64,000 nucleotides of DNA from CAZHJK01 sp964533275 (GCA_964533275.1 CAZHJK010000002.1:119230-183229), one strand, 5' to 3'. Shown: positions 1 through 8,476, counted from the stretch's first letter. Numbers and translations are program-made. Notes: generated by a model not told the origin, from the letters alone.

Positions 1-258
1 GTTCATAATAATAGATGCATTAATATAAGGTGTGATACTCATGGCAAAAATGGTAAAGTTTCTAAAGTTACCACCTGATATAACATCAAATAGTCCAAGG
101 ACTCCTCCTTGAGTTACCAAATCTCCAATAACTTCACGGTTTATAAAGGGGACTGGTATAAAACTACCTAATCTATATACCAATAGCATAGCTAGTGTAA
201 AGAGTAATTTTCTTCTTAAATCAGGTATTTTCCATGCATCTCTAAGAGTTGAAAGCAC
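1..258 (-). CDS. secY: SecY preprotein translocase subunit, N-terminal 86 codons (cut by window edge)
   Basis: SecY is the channel subunit of the Sec translocon in the cytoplasmic membrane. The first 86 codons are visible and read with the SecY start pattern: LRDAWKIPDLRRKLLFT, a first hydrophobic helix (about residues 18-36), then the periplasmic stretch up to SITPYINASI. The start is a GTG at 258, two bases after the rplO stop, with the AGAGGTGAT ribosome-binding site lying inside the end of rplO, so the two are translationally coupled. Downstream spc-operon genes lie outside the window. Confidence 0.93.
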   Translation of the reverse strand, partial: MLSTLRDAWKIPDLRRKLLFTLAMLLVYRLGSFIPVPFINREVIGDLVTQGGVLGLFDVISGGNFRNFTIFAMSITPYINASIIMN

Positions 259-259
259 C

Positions 260-700
260 TTATATCACCTCTACCTTTCCTCCAGCGGCTTCAATCTTTT
301 CCGCAGCAGATTTACTTACCTTGTGTACCTTTATAGTAAGTTTCTTTTCTAACTCACCGTTTGCTAGTATCTTAACTCCATCTAAGGTTTTTTTGATGAT
401 CCCCTTCTCTATTAGTAGTTCTGGGGTTACTTCTGTACCATCTTCAAAATCATTTAGAATATCAAGACCTATTACAGCATATTCTTTTTTATTTATATTA
501 GTAAACCCTCGTTTAGGTAATCTTCTGGTTAGTGGCATTTGACCACCTTCGAAACCAATTCTTACTCCCCCACCTGAACGAGATTTTTGACCATCTTGTC
601 CTCTACCTGCAGTTTTACCTTGTCCAGTAGCAGTACCACGGCCTTTTCTTTTGTTTTTCTTTGTAGAACCTTCTGCTGGTCGTAATTCATGTAACTTCAC
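260..700 (-). CDS. rplO: 50S ribosomal protein L15
   Basis: Large-subunit assembly protein, 146 residues, the usual bacterial length. The N-terminal third (about residues 15-46) is the typical glycine/lysine/arginine-rich extension (RKGRGTATGQGKTAGRGQDG) that threads into 23S rRNA. The remainder is the globular domain with GFTNINKKEYAVIGL. It sits between rpmD and secY as in most Firmicutes spc operons, and its 3' end carries the ribosome-binding site for secY. Confidence 0.97.
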   Translation of the reverse strand: MKLHELRPAEGSTKKNKRKGRGTATGQGKTAGRGQDGQKSRSGGGVRIGFEGGQMPLTRRLPKRGFTNINKKEYAVIGLDILNDFEDGTEVTPELLIEKGIIKKTLDGVKILANGELEKKLTIKVHKVSKSAAEKIEAAGGKVEVI

Positions 701-714
701 AACTTACACCTCCC

Positions 715-894
715 TTATGCTTCTTCTACTTTTACCATGTGCGAAACCTTTTTAATCATACCTCTTATTTCAGGTGTATCATCCTTTACTACTGTTTGAC
801 CAATCTTTTTTAGCCCTAGCGCTTCAACAGTAGCAATTTGATCTTTCTTTTTCCCAATTTTACTTCTTAATAAAGTAATATTTAATTTAGCCAA
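715..894 (-). CDS. rpmD: 50S ribosomal protein L30 (59 aa, TTG start)
   Basis: A short reading frame between rplO and rpsE translates to AKLNITLLRSKIGKKKDQIA...VVKDDTPEIRGMIKKVSHMV, the L30 fold with its conserved start (LxITLxRSxIG) and the T-P-x-I-R-G-M motif. The start is a TTG at 894 preceded by AGGGGGGAG about 6 bases upstream, and the stop is TAA at 715. L30 of about 59 residues at this position is standard in Firmicutes spc operons. Confidence 0.95.
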   Translation of the reverse strand: MAKLNITLLRSKIGKKKDQIATVEALGLKKIGQTVVKDDTPEIRGMIKKVSHMVKVEEA

Positions 895-907
895 GGTATT
901 CTCCCCC

Positions 908-1408
908 CTAACTTAATATCTCTTCTATGGATTTACCTCTTAATTTTGCTACTTCTTCTACAGTTGTTAGCTCGGATAATCCTGCTATTGTTGCATTTAC
1001 AACATTTCTGGAATTATTAGAACCTAATGACTTGGTACGAATATCACGAACACCCGCTAGCTCAAGTACCGCACGAACAGGACCTCCTGCGATTACACCA
1101 GTACCTTCTTTAGCTGGTTTTAATAAAACTCTTCCTGCTCCAAATTCTCCAATTATATCATGGGGAATGGTTGTATTTACCATTGGCACACGAATTAATT
1201 TCTTCTTAGCATCTTCAATACCCTTTCTTATAGCCTCAGGTATTTCTGTAGCTTTCCCTGTACCAACGCCCACATGTCCATTTTCATCTCCCACAACAAC
1301 TAAACAGCTAAATCTAAAGTTTCTACCACCCTTTACAACCTTAGTGACACGATTTATAGAAACAACTCTTTCCTTTATGTCTAGAACACTTGCATCAATT
1401 TGTTGCAT
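908..1408 (-). CDS. rpsE: 30S ribosomal protein S5
   Basis: Small-subunit protein involved in decoding accuracy and mRNA unwinding at the entry channel. It is 166 residues. The N-terminal double-stranded-RNA-binding-like domain includes FRFSCLVVVGDENGHVGVG (about residues 31-49), and the C-terminal domain includes AGGPVRAVLELAGVRDIRTKSLGSNN. The start follows a GGAGGG site. It lies between rplR and rpmD, so order and spacing match the standard spc operon. Confidence 0.97.
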   Translation of the reverse strand: MQQIDASVLDIKERVVSINRVTKVVKGGRNFRFSCLVVVGDENGHVGVGTGKATEIPEAIRKGIEDAKKKLIRVPMVNTTIPHDIIGEFGAGRVLLKPAKEGTGVIAGGPVRAVLELAGVRDIRTKSLGSNNSRNVVNATIAGLSELTTVEEVAKLRGKSIEEILS

Positions 1409-1425
1409 TAATTTCCCTCCTTCTT

Positions 1426-1794
1426 CTAAAACTTTAAGCCAGCTTCTCTGGCACCTTCAGATAGTTCCTTTATTCTTCCATGATAAATATAACCACCACG
1501 ATCAAATACCACTTCGTTAATGCCCTTTTCAATAGCTCTTTCACCGATTAACTTGCCCACTAGCTTTGCTGCTTCTTTATTTCCACTATACTGAATTGCA
1601 TCCAATATTTGCTTATCTAGAGAAGAAGCTGCTACCAATGTGGTGCCATTGCTATCATCAATGATTTGAGCATAAACATTCTTTGAACTTCTAAAAACAT
1701 TTAAACGAGGTCTTTGGGTTGTTCCACTTACTTTTTTTCTTACCCTTAGATGACGCTTTTTTCTATCTTCATTTCTGTTTGGCTTATTAATCAA
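1426..1794 (-). CDS. rplR: 50S ribosomal protein L18
   Basis: 5S-rRNA-binding large-subunit protein of 122 residues. It has a basic N-terminal tail (NRNEDRKKRHLRVRKKV) followed by the conserved PRLNVFRSSKNVYAQIIDD motif and the C-terminal VVFDRGGYIYHGRIKELSEG motif. It sits between rplF and rpsE with an 17-base gap on each side, consistent with co-transcription. Confidence 0.97.
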   Translation of the reverse strand: MINKPNRNEDRKKRHLRVRKKVSGTTQRPRLNVFRSSKNVYAQIIDDSNGTTLVAASSLDKQILDAIQYSGNKEAAKLVGKLIGERAIEKGINEVVFDRGGYIYHGRIKELSEGAREAGLKF

Positions 1795-1811
1795 CTGGAT
1801 TCACTCCTCTC

Positions 1812-2348
1812 CTACTTACCTGCTTTTCCTTCTTTGCGTCTAATATATTCATCTGTATATTTAATACCTTTGCCCTTATATGGCTCTGGCTCTCTTTGTT
1901 TTCTGATATTTGCTGCATGAGCACCTACCAATTGTTTGTCGATACCCTTTACAATAATCTTTGTATTTGCAGGTACTTCAACGGAAATTCCTGCTGGATC
2001 GTCCATTTCTATTGGATGGGAATAGCCTAGATTTAAAACTAGTTTATTTCCTTGTTTTTGTGCTCTATAACCAACTCCATTAATCTCTAATGTTTTCTCA
2101 AACCCTTTTGTAACTCCATCAACCATGTTTTGAATTAATGAACGAGTTAATCCATGTAGGGATTTATGGATTTTATTTTCTGTTGGTCTTGTTACAAGAA
2201 TTTCATTTTCTTCTATTTTTATTTGCATATCTTTATGGAATGTCTTTACCAATTGTCCTTTTGGTCCCTTTATAGTCAAAGTTTTGTCTTCTAATTTAAC
2301 TTCAACTCCAGCTGGTATGGCAATAGGTAATTTACCAATTCGTGACAT
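1812..2348 (-). CDS. rplF: 50S ribosomal protein L6
   Basis: Large-subunit protein near the GTPase-associated region, 178 residues, built from two similar domains. The N-terminus MSRIGKLPIAIPAGVEV and the C-terminal REPEPYKGKGIKYTDEYIRR signature are both present. It lies between rpsH and rplR. The start is ATG with a GGAGGTGT site just upstream. Confidence 0.97.
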   Translation of the reverse strand: MSRIGKLPIAIPAGVEVKLEDKTLTIKGPKGQLVKTFHKDMQIKIEENEILVTRPTENKIHKSLHGLTRSLIQNMVDGVTKGFEKTLEINGVGYRAQKQGNKLVLNLGYSHPIEMDDPAGISVEVPANTKIIVKGIDKQLVGAHAANIRKQREPEPYKGKGIKYTDEYIRRKEGKAGK

Positions 2349-2379
2349 GTCTACACCTCCTATATCCCGTTCCGTAATT

Positions 2380-2778
2380 TTACCAAATATATCCTAATAC
2401 TTCTCCACCTACGCCTTGAGCTCTTGCAACCTTGTCAGTTACTACTCCCTTTGAAGTGGATATTATCGCAATTCCTAATCCACCTAATACCTTAGGAACT
2501 TCATCCTTTTTTGCATAAACTCTTAATCCAGGTTTAGATATTCTTTTCAATCCTTTTATTACTCTTTGTTTGTTTTGATCATATTTCAAGGTGATTTTTA
2601 TTATTCCTTGCTTATCATCATTTATAAACTCTACATTTTTTATAAAACCCTCATCTAATAAAATATTTGCTATTGCCTTTTTTTCATTGGAAGCTGGAAT
2701 TTCAACTGTTTCATGCTTCACATTGCTGGCATTACGAATACGGGTTAACATATCTGCAATAGGATCAGTCATAACCAT
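2380..2778 (-). CDS. rpsH: 30S ribosomal protein S8
   Basis: Small-subunit primary 16S-binding protein, 132 residues. It shows the N-terminal TDPIADMLTRIRNA signature and the C-terminal GLGIAIISTSKGVVTDKVAR motif ending in GGEVLGYIW. An ATG at 2778 is 9 bases after AGGAGG, so the two-residue-longer form (MVMTDP) is preferred over starting at the second Met. In many bacteria S8 represses the spc operon by binding its mRNA; I could not identify the site here. Confidence 0.96.
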   Translation of the reverse strand: MVMTDPIADMLTRIRNASNVKHETVEIPASNEKKAIANILLDEGFIKNVEFINDDKQGIIKITLKYDQNKQRVIKGLKRISKPGLRVYAKKDEVPKVLGGLGIAIISTSKGVVTDKVARAQGVGGEVLGYIW

Positions 2779-2818
2779 TTATTTGTACCTCCTTTTTCAC
2801 AATTTCAACAATTTCCAT

Positions 2819-3004
2819 TTACCAACTTGCTTTTTTAACGCCTGGTATTTCACCTTTATAGGCTAATTCTCTGAAGCAGATTCTGCATATGCCATATTTT
2901 TTCAAAACAGCATGAGGTCTACCACAAAGGCGGCATCTACTATAGGCTCTTGTTGAATACTTAGGCTTTCTTTGTTGTTTATTGATCATAGCTTTCTTTG
3001 CCAT
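2819..3004 (-). CDS. rpsZ: 30S ribosomal protein S14, zinc-binding type Z
   Basis: 61-residue S14 of the short, zinc-ribbon (C+) class. Two CxxC pairs are present, CRLCGRPHAV at about residues 24-27 and CRICFRE at about 40-43. It lies between rplE and rpsH, the normal place for the housekeeping S14 of Firmicutes. The presence of all four cysteines means this is the zinc-dependent form rather than the zinc-independent paralogue induced on zinc starvation in other species. Confidence 0.97.
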   Translation of the reverse strand: MAKKAMINKQQRKPKYSTRAYSRCRLCGRPHAVLKKYGICRICFRELAYKGEIPGVKKASW

Positions 3005-3019
3005 AAAATTTCCTCCTTA

Positions 3020-3559
3020 CTATTTGCTAAAAGGCATTCCTAATAATTTAAGGAGCTCTCTTGCTTCTTCATCATTCTTTGCTGTTGTAACAAAAATTAT
3101 ATCCATACCTCTTACTTTATCTACTTTGTCATATTCAATTTCTGGAAATATTAATTGTTCCTTTATTCCTAATGAATAGTTTCCTCTTCCATCAAAGGCT
3201 TTAGTAGAAACTCCTCTAAAGTCACGCACCCTAGGAAGTGCAATGTTGAATAATCTATCTACAAATTCATACATTTTTTCTCCTCTAAGTGTTACCTTTG
3301 TTCCTACAGGCATTCCTTCACGGATTTTAAAATTGGAAACAGATTTTTTAGCCTTTGTAATAACAGGCTTCTGACCTGCAATTATTGTCAAATCATTTAC
3401 AGCAGATTCAAGAGTTTTTATATTATCCTTAGCTTCTCCAACGCCCATATTTACGATTATCTTCTCAAGCTTTGGAATTTCCATAGTACTTTTGTAATCG
3501 AATTTTTCCATTAATGCTGGCGCAACATCCTTTGTAAACTTTTCCTTTAATCTAGCCAT
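3020..3559 (-). CDS. rplE: 50S ribosomal protein L5
   Basis: 5S-rRNA-binding protein of the central protuberance that contacts P-site tRNA, 179 residues from the chosen start. Typical blocks are IPKLEKIIVNMGVGEA, the QKPVITKAKKSVSNFKIREG block and GRGNYSLGIKEQLIFPEI. I place the start at ATG 3559 (MARLKEKF): the GGGAGG site is 8 bases before it, while an in-frame TTG two codons earlier is too close to that site. Confidence 0.96.
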   Translation of the reverse strand: MARLKEKFTKDVAPALMEKFDYKSTMEIPKLEKIIVNMGVGEAKDNIKTLESAVNDLTIIAGQKPVITKAKKSVSNFKIREGMPVGTKVTLRGEKMYEFVDRLFNIALPRVRDFRGVSTKAFDGRGNYSLGIKEQLIFPEIEYDKVDKVRGMDIIFVTTAKNDEEARELLKLLGMPFSK

Positions 3560-3582
3560 TTCCAATACCTCCCTTCGCCAAC

Positions 3583-3912
3583 CTAATTGTTAAATGTTTC
3601 TCCGCATTTTTTACAATAACGAATTTTAGTTCCATCTTCTAGAAATTTAATTCCTGTTCTTACTCCTGCTTTATCTTTAGAGCAATAATACATAACATTT
3701 GATGCATCAATTTTACCTTCTTGGCGTATTATGCCTCCTTGTTGCACCTTAGCTGTAGGTTTTACATGCTTAGTAAGCATATTTACCCCTTCAACAATTA
3801 CTCTATTTTCACTAGGTAAAACAGCTAATACCTTGCCTTTTTTACCCTTATCTTTACCGGCTATAACAACAACCGTATCTCCCTTTTTTACATGCACTTT
3901 ATTATTGGCCAA
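3583..3912 (-). CDS. rplX: 50S ribosomal protein L24 (TTG start)
   Basis: Assembly-initiator protein of the large subunit, about 109 residues, with an N-terminal KOW motif (VHVKKGDTVVVIAGKDKGKKG) and a C-terminal GTKIRYCKKCGETF tail. The start is best placed at TTG 3912 (MANNKVHVKKGD), 8 bases after AGGAGG; the GTG at 3921 overlaps that site. The C-terminus carries a CxxC, with another Cys in MYYCSKDK, so a zinc-ribbon-like arrangement is possible. Confidence 0.95.
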   Translation of the reverse strand: MANNKVHVKKGDTVVVIAGKDKGKKGKVLAVLPSENRVIVEGVNMLTKHVKPTAKVQQGGIIRQEGKIDASNVMYYCSKDKAGVRTGIKFLEDGTKIRYCKKCGETFNN

Positions 3913-3929
3913 GATAGTCACCTCCTAAA

Positions 3930-4298
3930 CTATAGTACTTCCGGTGCCAATGATAGTATTTTTATATAGTTCTTTTCTCGAAGTTCTCTTGCCACTGGCC
4001 CAAAAATACGAGTACCTCTTGGTTGTTTATCATCTCTTATAATAACTGCTGCATTCTCATCAAATCTAATGTAAGAACCATCGTTTCTTTTCAAACTCTT
4101 TACTGTCCTTACCATAACAGCTTTTACTACTTCACCTTTTTTTACAACACCTCCGGGTGTTGCACTTTTTACAGTAGCAACAATTACATCCCCAACACTA
4201 GCATATCTTTTTCTTGAACCACCTAAAACACGAATGCATAAAAGTTCCTTTGCACCTGTATTATCAGCAACTTTCATTCTACTCTCTTGTTGAATCAT
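3930..4298 (-). CDS. rplN: 50S ribosomal protein L14
   Basis: Large-subunit protein at the subunit interface (bridge B8 in known structures), 122 residues. The sequence is canonical: MIQQESRMKVADNTGAKEL at the N-terminus, RRD-type loop DENAAVIIRDDKQPRGTRIF, then GPVARELREKNYIKILSLAP at the end. It sits between rpsQ and rplX and starts at ATG behind an AAGGAGGGAA site. Confidence 0.97.
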   Translation of the reverse strand: MIQQESRMKVADNTGAKELLCIRVLGGSRKRYASVGDVIVATVKSATPGGVVKKGEVVKAVMVRTVKSLKRNDGSYIRFDENAAVIIRDDKQPRGTRIFGPVARELREKNYIKILSLAPEVL

Positions 4299-4326
4299 GT
4301 ATGTTCCCTCCTTTCAACAAAGCCAA

Positions 4327-4581
4327 TTACTTAGCTTTCTCTATAACTTCATCCAGTCTCCATCGTTTATCTTTGCTTAATGGTCTTGTTTCCATAATTC
4401 TTACTCGATCACCAATACCACATTGGTTTTCCTCATCATGGGCTTTAAACTTTGTAGTTCTTTTTACAGACTTTCCATATAATGGATGTCTTACAAAGGT
4501 TTCTACTGCAACAACAATAGTCTTATTCATTTTATCGCTTACTACACGACCCACTCTTGTTTTTCTATTTGTTCTTTCCAC
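4327..4581 (-). CDS. rpsQ: 30S ribosomal protein S17
   Basis: 16S-rRNA-binding OB-fold protein of 84 residues. It carries the conserved RVGRVVSDKMNKTIVVAVET block and YGKSVKRTTKFKAHDE, then GDRVRIMETRPLSKDKRWRL. It lies between rpmC and rplN. The start is ATG with a GGAGGC site upstream. Confidence 0.97.
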   Translation of the reverse strand: MERTNRKTRVGRVVSDKMNKTIVVAVETFVRHPLYGKSVKRTTKFKAHDEENQCGIGDRVRIMETRPLSKDKRWRLDEVIEKAK

Positions 4582-4601
4582 AGTGAAGCCTCCTTCCTTG
4601 A

Positions 4602-4805
4602 TTATGCTTCAATAGCTTTTAATTCTCGTTCCTTTAGAATTGTTTTAATCCTAGCATAACTTTTCTTCACTTCTTTAATTCTCATTGGGTTTTCCAATTG
4701 GCCTGTCGCAAGTTGGAATCTTAAATTGAATAATTCAGCTTTTAAGTCCTTTAATTTTTGCTCTAACTCTTGTGATGATAATTCTCTTATTTCTTTAGCC
4801 TTCAT
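4602..4805 (-). CDS. rpmC: 50S ribosomal protein L29
   Basis: Small two-helix protein at the polypeptide exit tunnel, 67 residues from the chosen start. It shows MKAKEIRELSSQELEQKL and the conserved LFNLRFQLATGQLENP motif. ATG 4805 lies 8 bases after an AGGTGG site; an upstream in-frame GTG falls inside that site. The start overlaps the end of rplP by 11 bases, indicating translational coupling. Confidence 0.95.
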   Translation of the reverse strand: MKAKEIRELSSQELEQKLKDLKAELFNLRFQLATGQLENPMRIKEVKKSYARIKTILKERELKAIEA

Positions 4806-5238
4806 TAGATTCACCACCTGTTTCTTCTATATCACGACGGGCTACAAATTTTGTTTTTATTGGAAGCTTGTGCATTGCTAAATTCATAGCTTCACGAGCT
4901 AATTCCTCTGTAACCCCTGCAATTTCAAATAATATTCTTCCTGGTTTAACTACAGCTACCCAATATTCTGGAGAACCTTTACCGGAACCCATACGAGTTT
5001 CTGCTGGTTTTTCTGTAACTGGCTTGTCTGGAAATATTTTTATCCAAACCTTACCGCCTCTTTTTATATGTCTAGTCATCGCAACACGGGCTGCTTCAAT
5101 CTGATTGGAAGTAATCCAAGCAGGTTCTAATGCCTGTATACCATATTCACCATAAGTGATTTTATTTCCTCGAGTAGCTTGACCTTTCATACGACCTCTA
5201 TGCACTCTACGACGCTTAACCCTTTTAGGCATTAACAT
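4795..5238 (-). CDS. rplP: 50S ribosomal protein L16
   Basis: Large-subunit protein that helps place A-site tRNA, 147 residues. The N-terminus MLMPKRVKRRRVHRGRMKG and the RHIKRGGKVWIKIFPDKPVT, KGSPEYWVAVVKPGRILFE blocks are standard. ATG 5238 lies 9 bases after AGGAGG. It carries the Arg within the RMGSGKG loop (ETRMGSGKG) that is hydroxylated in some proteobacteria; no evidence of that modification is visible here. Confidence 0.97.
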   Translation of the reverse strand: MLMPKRVKRRRVHRGRMKGQATRGNKITYGEYGIQALEPAWITSNQIEAARVAMTRHIKRGGKVWIKIFPDKPVTEKPAETRMGSGKGSPEYWVAVVKPGRILFEIAGVTEELAREAMNLAMHKLPIKTKFVARRDIEETGGESNEG

Positions 5239-5255
5239 CTGATGATTCCTCCTTC

Positions 5256-5918
5256 CTAGTTCTTCTTATTCTCAACTACTTCTTTTTTCGTTGGAAGAAC
5301 TTCACCTTTATTAATCCATACTTTGACTCCTAATTTACCATAGGTTGTATTCGCTTCTGCAAATCCATAATCAATATCTGCTCTCAATGTTTGTAATGGC
5401 ACATTTCCTTCATGATATCTTTCTGTTCTTGCCATTTCTGCTCCATTTAAACGACCAGCTACTGCTGTCTTTATTCCTAATGCTCCGTTTCTCATTGCTC
5501 TAGTAATAGATTGTTTCATCGCTCTTCTAAAGGAAACTCTTCTCTCTAGTTGAGAAGCAATATTTTCAGCTACTAATTGAGCATCTACCTCTACATTTTT
5601 CACTTCTACTATATTTATTAAAATATTTTTTCCGGTTATCTTTTCAAGTTCTTTCCTCATAACTTCAATTCCTGATCCACCCTTACCAATAATCATTCCT
5701 GGCTTAGCGGTATGGATATGAACCTTTATTCTATTAGCTGCTCTTTCAATTTCTACATTAGGAATACCTGCACTAGATTGAGTTTTCCTAATATATTTTC
5801 TTATATTTTGATCTTCTACTAATAGGTCTGCAAAATCTTTATCCTTTGCATACCAACGCGCATTCCAATCTTTTATTACTCCTACTCTTAAACCATGTGG
5901 ATTTACCTTTTGGCCCAC
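5256..5918 (-). CDS. rpsC: 30S ribosomal protein S3
   Basis: Head protein of the small subunit at the mRNA entry site, 220 residues. It has the N-terminal MGQKVNPHGLRVGVIKDWNA signature, a KH domain with MIIGKGGSGIEVMRKEL (about residues 76-90), and the C-terminal domain with GRLNGAEMARTERYHEGNVP and GFAEANTTYGKLGVKVWI. It lies between rplV and rplP as expected. Confidence 0.97.
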   Translation of the reverse strand: MGQKVNPHGLRVGVIKDWNARWYAKDKDFADLLVEDQNIRKYIRKTQSSAGIPNVEIERAANRIKVHIHTAKPGMIIGKGGSGIEVMRKELEKITGKNILINIVEVKNVEVDAQLVAENIASQLERRVSFRRAMKQSITRAMRNGALGIKTAVAGRLNGAEMARTERYHEGNVPLQTLRADIDYGFAEANTTYGKLGVKVWINKGEVLPTKKEVVENKKN

Positions 5919-5932
5919 TAAATATCCCCTCC

Positions 5933-6268
5933 TTACTCTCTTTCTTTTAGTACAACTGATATATGACTTGTTCTTTTAAGGATTTGTGTACCTCGTCCTT
6001 GTGCCCTAGCTCTAAAACGCTTTAATGTTGGGCCTTGATTCGCTTGAATTTCTGCTACATATATATTTTCAAGATTCATATCGTAATTATTTTCTGCATT
6101 TGCTGCTGCAGAACGAAGCAGTTTTTCTACTGGCAGTGATGCTGCCTTAGGAGTAAGTTTTAATATATTTAAAGCTTCTCCAAGATTCTTACCCCTTATT
6201 AAATCTATTACAACTTTCACTTTTCGTGATGAAATTCTAATATATTTTGCGGTAGCTCTTGCTTCCAT
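5933..6268 (-). CDS. rplV: 50S ribosomal protein L22
   Basis: Large-subunit protein whose long beta-hairpin lines the exit tunnel, 111 residues. Conserved stretches are YIRISSRKVKVVIDLIRGKN at the N-terminus and the hairpin with GPTLKRFRARAQGRGTQIL. The hairpin region shows no insertion or deletion of the kind linked to macrolide resistance. Gene order rpsS-rplV-rpsC is standard. Confidence 0.97.
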   Translation of the reverse strand: MEARATAKYIRISSRKVKVVIDLIRGKNLGEALNILKLTPKAASLPVEKLLRSAAANAENNYDMNLENIYVAEIQANQGPTLKRFRARAQGRGTQILKRTSHISVVLKERE

Positions 6269-6288
6269 TTCGCAAACCTCCTTCCACT

Positions 6289-6573
6289 CTATCTTACTTT
6301 AGAAGTTTTCTCTGACTTATCAGCATGACCTCTATAGGTTCTTGTTGGTGCAAACTCACCTAGCTTATGTCCAACCATATCTTCGGTTATATAAACAGGT
6401 ACATGTTTTCTTCCATCATATACTGCAATAGTATGCCCTACCATTTGAGGAAAAAGTGTAGTATCTCTTGACCAGGTTTTTAATAATTTCTTTTCACCCT
6501 TATTATTTAACTCTTCTACTCTTTTTAATAATCTTTCATCAACATATGGTCCTTTTTTTAAAGATCTACTCAT
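6289..6573 (-). CDS. rpsS: 30S ribosomal protein S19
   Basis: Small-subunit head protein, 94 residues, with MSRSLKKGPYVDERLLKRV at the N-terminus and the signature IAVYDGRKHVPVYITEDMVG followed by HKLGEFAPTRTYRGH. It lies between rplB and rplV. The start is ATG behind an AAGGGAGG site. Confidence 0.97.
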   Translation of the reverse strand: MSRSLKKGPYVDERLLKRVEELNNKGEKKLLKTWSRDTTLFPQMVGHTIAVYDGRKHVPVYITEDMVGHKLGEFAPTRTYRGHADKSEKTSKVR

Positions 6574-6642
6574 CTATTGGTTGCCTCCCTTCATTTAAAA
6601 GATTTGAAATAAACAGCAGGAGTCTCCATAAGACTCCACAGC

Positions 6643-7476
6643 CTATTTATTTTTTCTCTTTTTGACAATGTATTTATCAGACTTTTTATTTTTCTTTCTA
6701 GTCTTATAGCCAATGGTTGGTTTACCCCAAGGTGTAACAGGACTTGGCATACCAATTCCTGTCTTTCCTTCTCCCCCACCATGAGGGTGATCAACAGGAT
6801 TCATTACGCTTCCTCGTACTGTTGGTCGAATTCCCATATACCTAGTCTTACCTGCTTTACCTATTCTTAAGTTTTCATGATCAATATTTCCAACTTGACC
6901 GATTGTAGCTCTACATTCAATTCTAACCATTCTCACTTCGCCAGAAGGTAATCTTACTTGTGCATAGTTCCCTTCCTTTGCCATTAACTGGGCTGAATTC
7001 CCTGCGGATCGAACCATTTGTGCACCTTTACCTGCTTTTAATTCAATATTGTGAATTATAGTACCTACTGGTATATCCTTAAGGGCAAGTGAATTCCCTA
7101 CCTTAATATCTGCATTCTCACCAGATATTACCGTATCTCCTACCTTTAATCCCTTTGGATGAACGATATATCTCTTTTCACCATCAGTATAATTTAATAA
7201 TGCTATATTTGCTGAACGGTTTGGATCATATTCGATGGATGCAACCTTTGCTGGAATATCATCCTTATTTCGTTTAAAATCAATAATTCTATATTTTCTT
7301 TTTTCTCCGCCACCTCTATGACGAACGGTTATCTTACCATTATTATTTCTTCCACCAGTTTTACTAAGTGATTCTACTAAGGATTTTTCTGGTTCTTTTT
7401 TTGTAATTTCCTCAAATGTAGACACTGTCATGTTTCTACGACCAGGGGAAGTTGGTTTATACTTCTTAATACCCAT
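6643..7476 (-). CDS. rplB: 50S ribosomal protein L2
   Basis: Core large-subunit protein needed for subunit association and peptidyl transfer, 277 residues. It has GIKKYKPTSPGRRNMTVS at the start, an OB-fold and SH3-like core, and the HPHGGGEG loop at about residues 230-237 holding the highly conserved histidine near the peptidyl-transferase centre. I use ATG 7476 rather than a start six codons upstream because the GGAGGG site ends 7 bases before it and family members start at this Met. Confidence 0.97.
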   Translation of the reverse strand: MGIKKYKPTSPGRRNMTVSTFEEITKKEPEKSLVESLSKTGGRNNNGKITVRHRGGGEKRKYRIIDFKRNKDDIPAKVASIEYDPNRSANIALLNYTDGEKRYIVHPKGLKVGDTVISGENADIKVGNSLALKDIPVGTIIHNIELKAGKGAQMVRSAGNSAQLMAKEGNYAQVRLPSGEVRMVRIECRATIGQVGNIDHENLRIGKAGKTRYMGIRPTVRGSVMNPVDHPHGGGEGKTGIGMPSPVTPWGKPTIGYKTRKKNKKSDKYIVKKRKNK

Positions 7477-7531
7477 TGTTTTCCCTCCTATCATTGCCTC
7501 TCAGGCTATCAGCCTATAATCTGCATTTTCA

Positions 7532-7822
7532 TTACATGCCTTCGAAGAATTGAATTTCCTTGCTGTCCTCTGTAAGTTGTACAATGGCCTTTTTCCAGTC
7601 TGCTCTTCTACCTTGAAAACGACCCATTCTCTTAATCTTACCATTCATATTCATTGTATTTACCTTTAAAACTTTTACGCCGAATATTTCTTCTATAGCA
7701 TTTTTTATTTCAATTTTATTGGCGTTTTTGTCTACCTTAAAAGTGTATTTTTTTCCTTCCATATCCTCCATACTTCTTTCAGTTATAACTGGTTTTTGTA
7801 TAATATCATGAGGATTTTTCAT
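7532..7822 (-). CDS. rplW: 50S ribosomal protein L23
   Basis: Tunnel-exit protein that docks signal recognition particle and trigger factor, 96 residues. It shows DIIQKPVITERSMEDMEGKK, then YTFKVDKNANKIEIKNAIEE and VLKVNTMNMNGKIKRMGR. Its ATG overlaps the last base of rplD's stop region (shared position 7822), so the two are coupled. Confidence 0.97.
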   Translation of the reverse strand: MKNPHDIIQKPVITERSMEDMEGKKYTFKVDKNANKIEIKNAIEEIFGVKVLKVNTMNMNGKIKRMGRFQGRRADWKKAIVQLTEDSKEIQFFEGM

Positions 7823-8445
7823 TATGCATACACCTCCTCAATAAGGGATGCGGCATCTTTAGTTAAAACTAATTTATCATATTTTAGAATATCATAAACA
7901 TTTAATGTATTTACTAAAGTGCTTTTTACATTAGGAATATTTCTAGCAGATTTCTCAATAATCTCATTTTTTTCAGGTAGAACTATCAACGCCTTGCCAC
8001 CTACATTTATATTATTAAGAATATTTACCATTTCCTTAGTTTTTGGAGCATCCATTACTAATTGATCTAATACTATAATTTCTTGCTCTAATACCTTAGA
8101 AGATAATGCAGATTTCATTGCTAATCTTTTTACCTTTTTAGGTACAGCCTGTCTATAGTCCCTTGGTTTTGGTGCAAAAACAACTCCACCCTTTGTCCAA
8201 AGTGGTGAACGAGTAGAACCAGCTCTAGCTCTTCCTGTACCTTTTTGTCTCCAGGGCTTTCTTCCTCCGCCTCTTACCTCAGCTCTTGTTTTTGCTGATT
8301 GTGTTCCTTGTCTTTTATTTGCTAATTGGGCTTTTACAACTTGGTGTAGAACAGCTTCGTTAACTTCTGCACCGAATACTCCATCATTTAATTCAATATC
8401 TCCAACTCGTTGTCCACCCATATTAAATAAATCTACCTTTGGCAT
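7822..8445 (-). CDS. rplD: 50S ribosomal protein L4
   Basis: Large-subunit protein with a long loop lining the exit tunnel, 207 residues. The loop region KTRAEVRGGGRKPWRQKGTG followed by RARAGSTRSPLWTKGGVVF is present, as is PKKVKRLAMKSALSSK. In gamma-proteobacteria L4 also represses its own operon; this is not established for Firmicutes. It lies between rplC and rplW. Confidence 0.97.
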   Translation of the reverse strand: MPKVDLFNMGGQRVGDIELNDGVFGAEVNEAVLHQVVKAQLANKRQGTQSAKTRAEVRGGGRKPWRQKGTGRARAGSTRSPLWTKGGVVFAPKPRDYRQAVPKKVKRLAMKSALSSKVLEQEIIVLDQLVMDAPKTKEMVNILNNINVGGKALIVLPEKNEIIEKSARNIPNVKSTLVNTLNVYDILKYDKLVLTKDAASLIEEVYA

Positions 8446-8476
8446 AACGCTTCCTCCTTTCCTACAAATTCCTTTT

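Noticed and set aside
927..1520. 197-codon plus-strand ORF across rpsE and rplR
   Set aside because: It runs antisense to two clear ribosomal protein genes and has no family resemblance.
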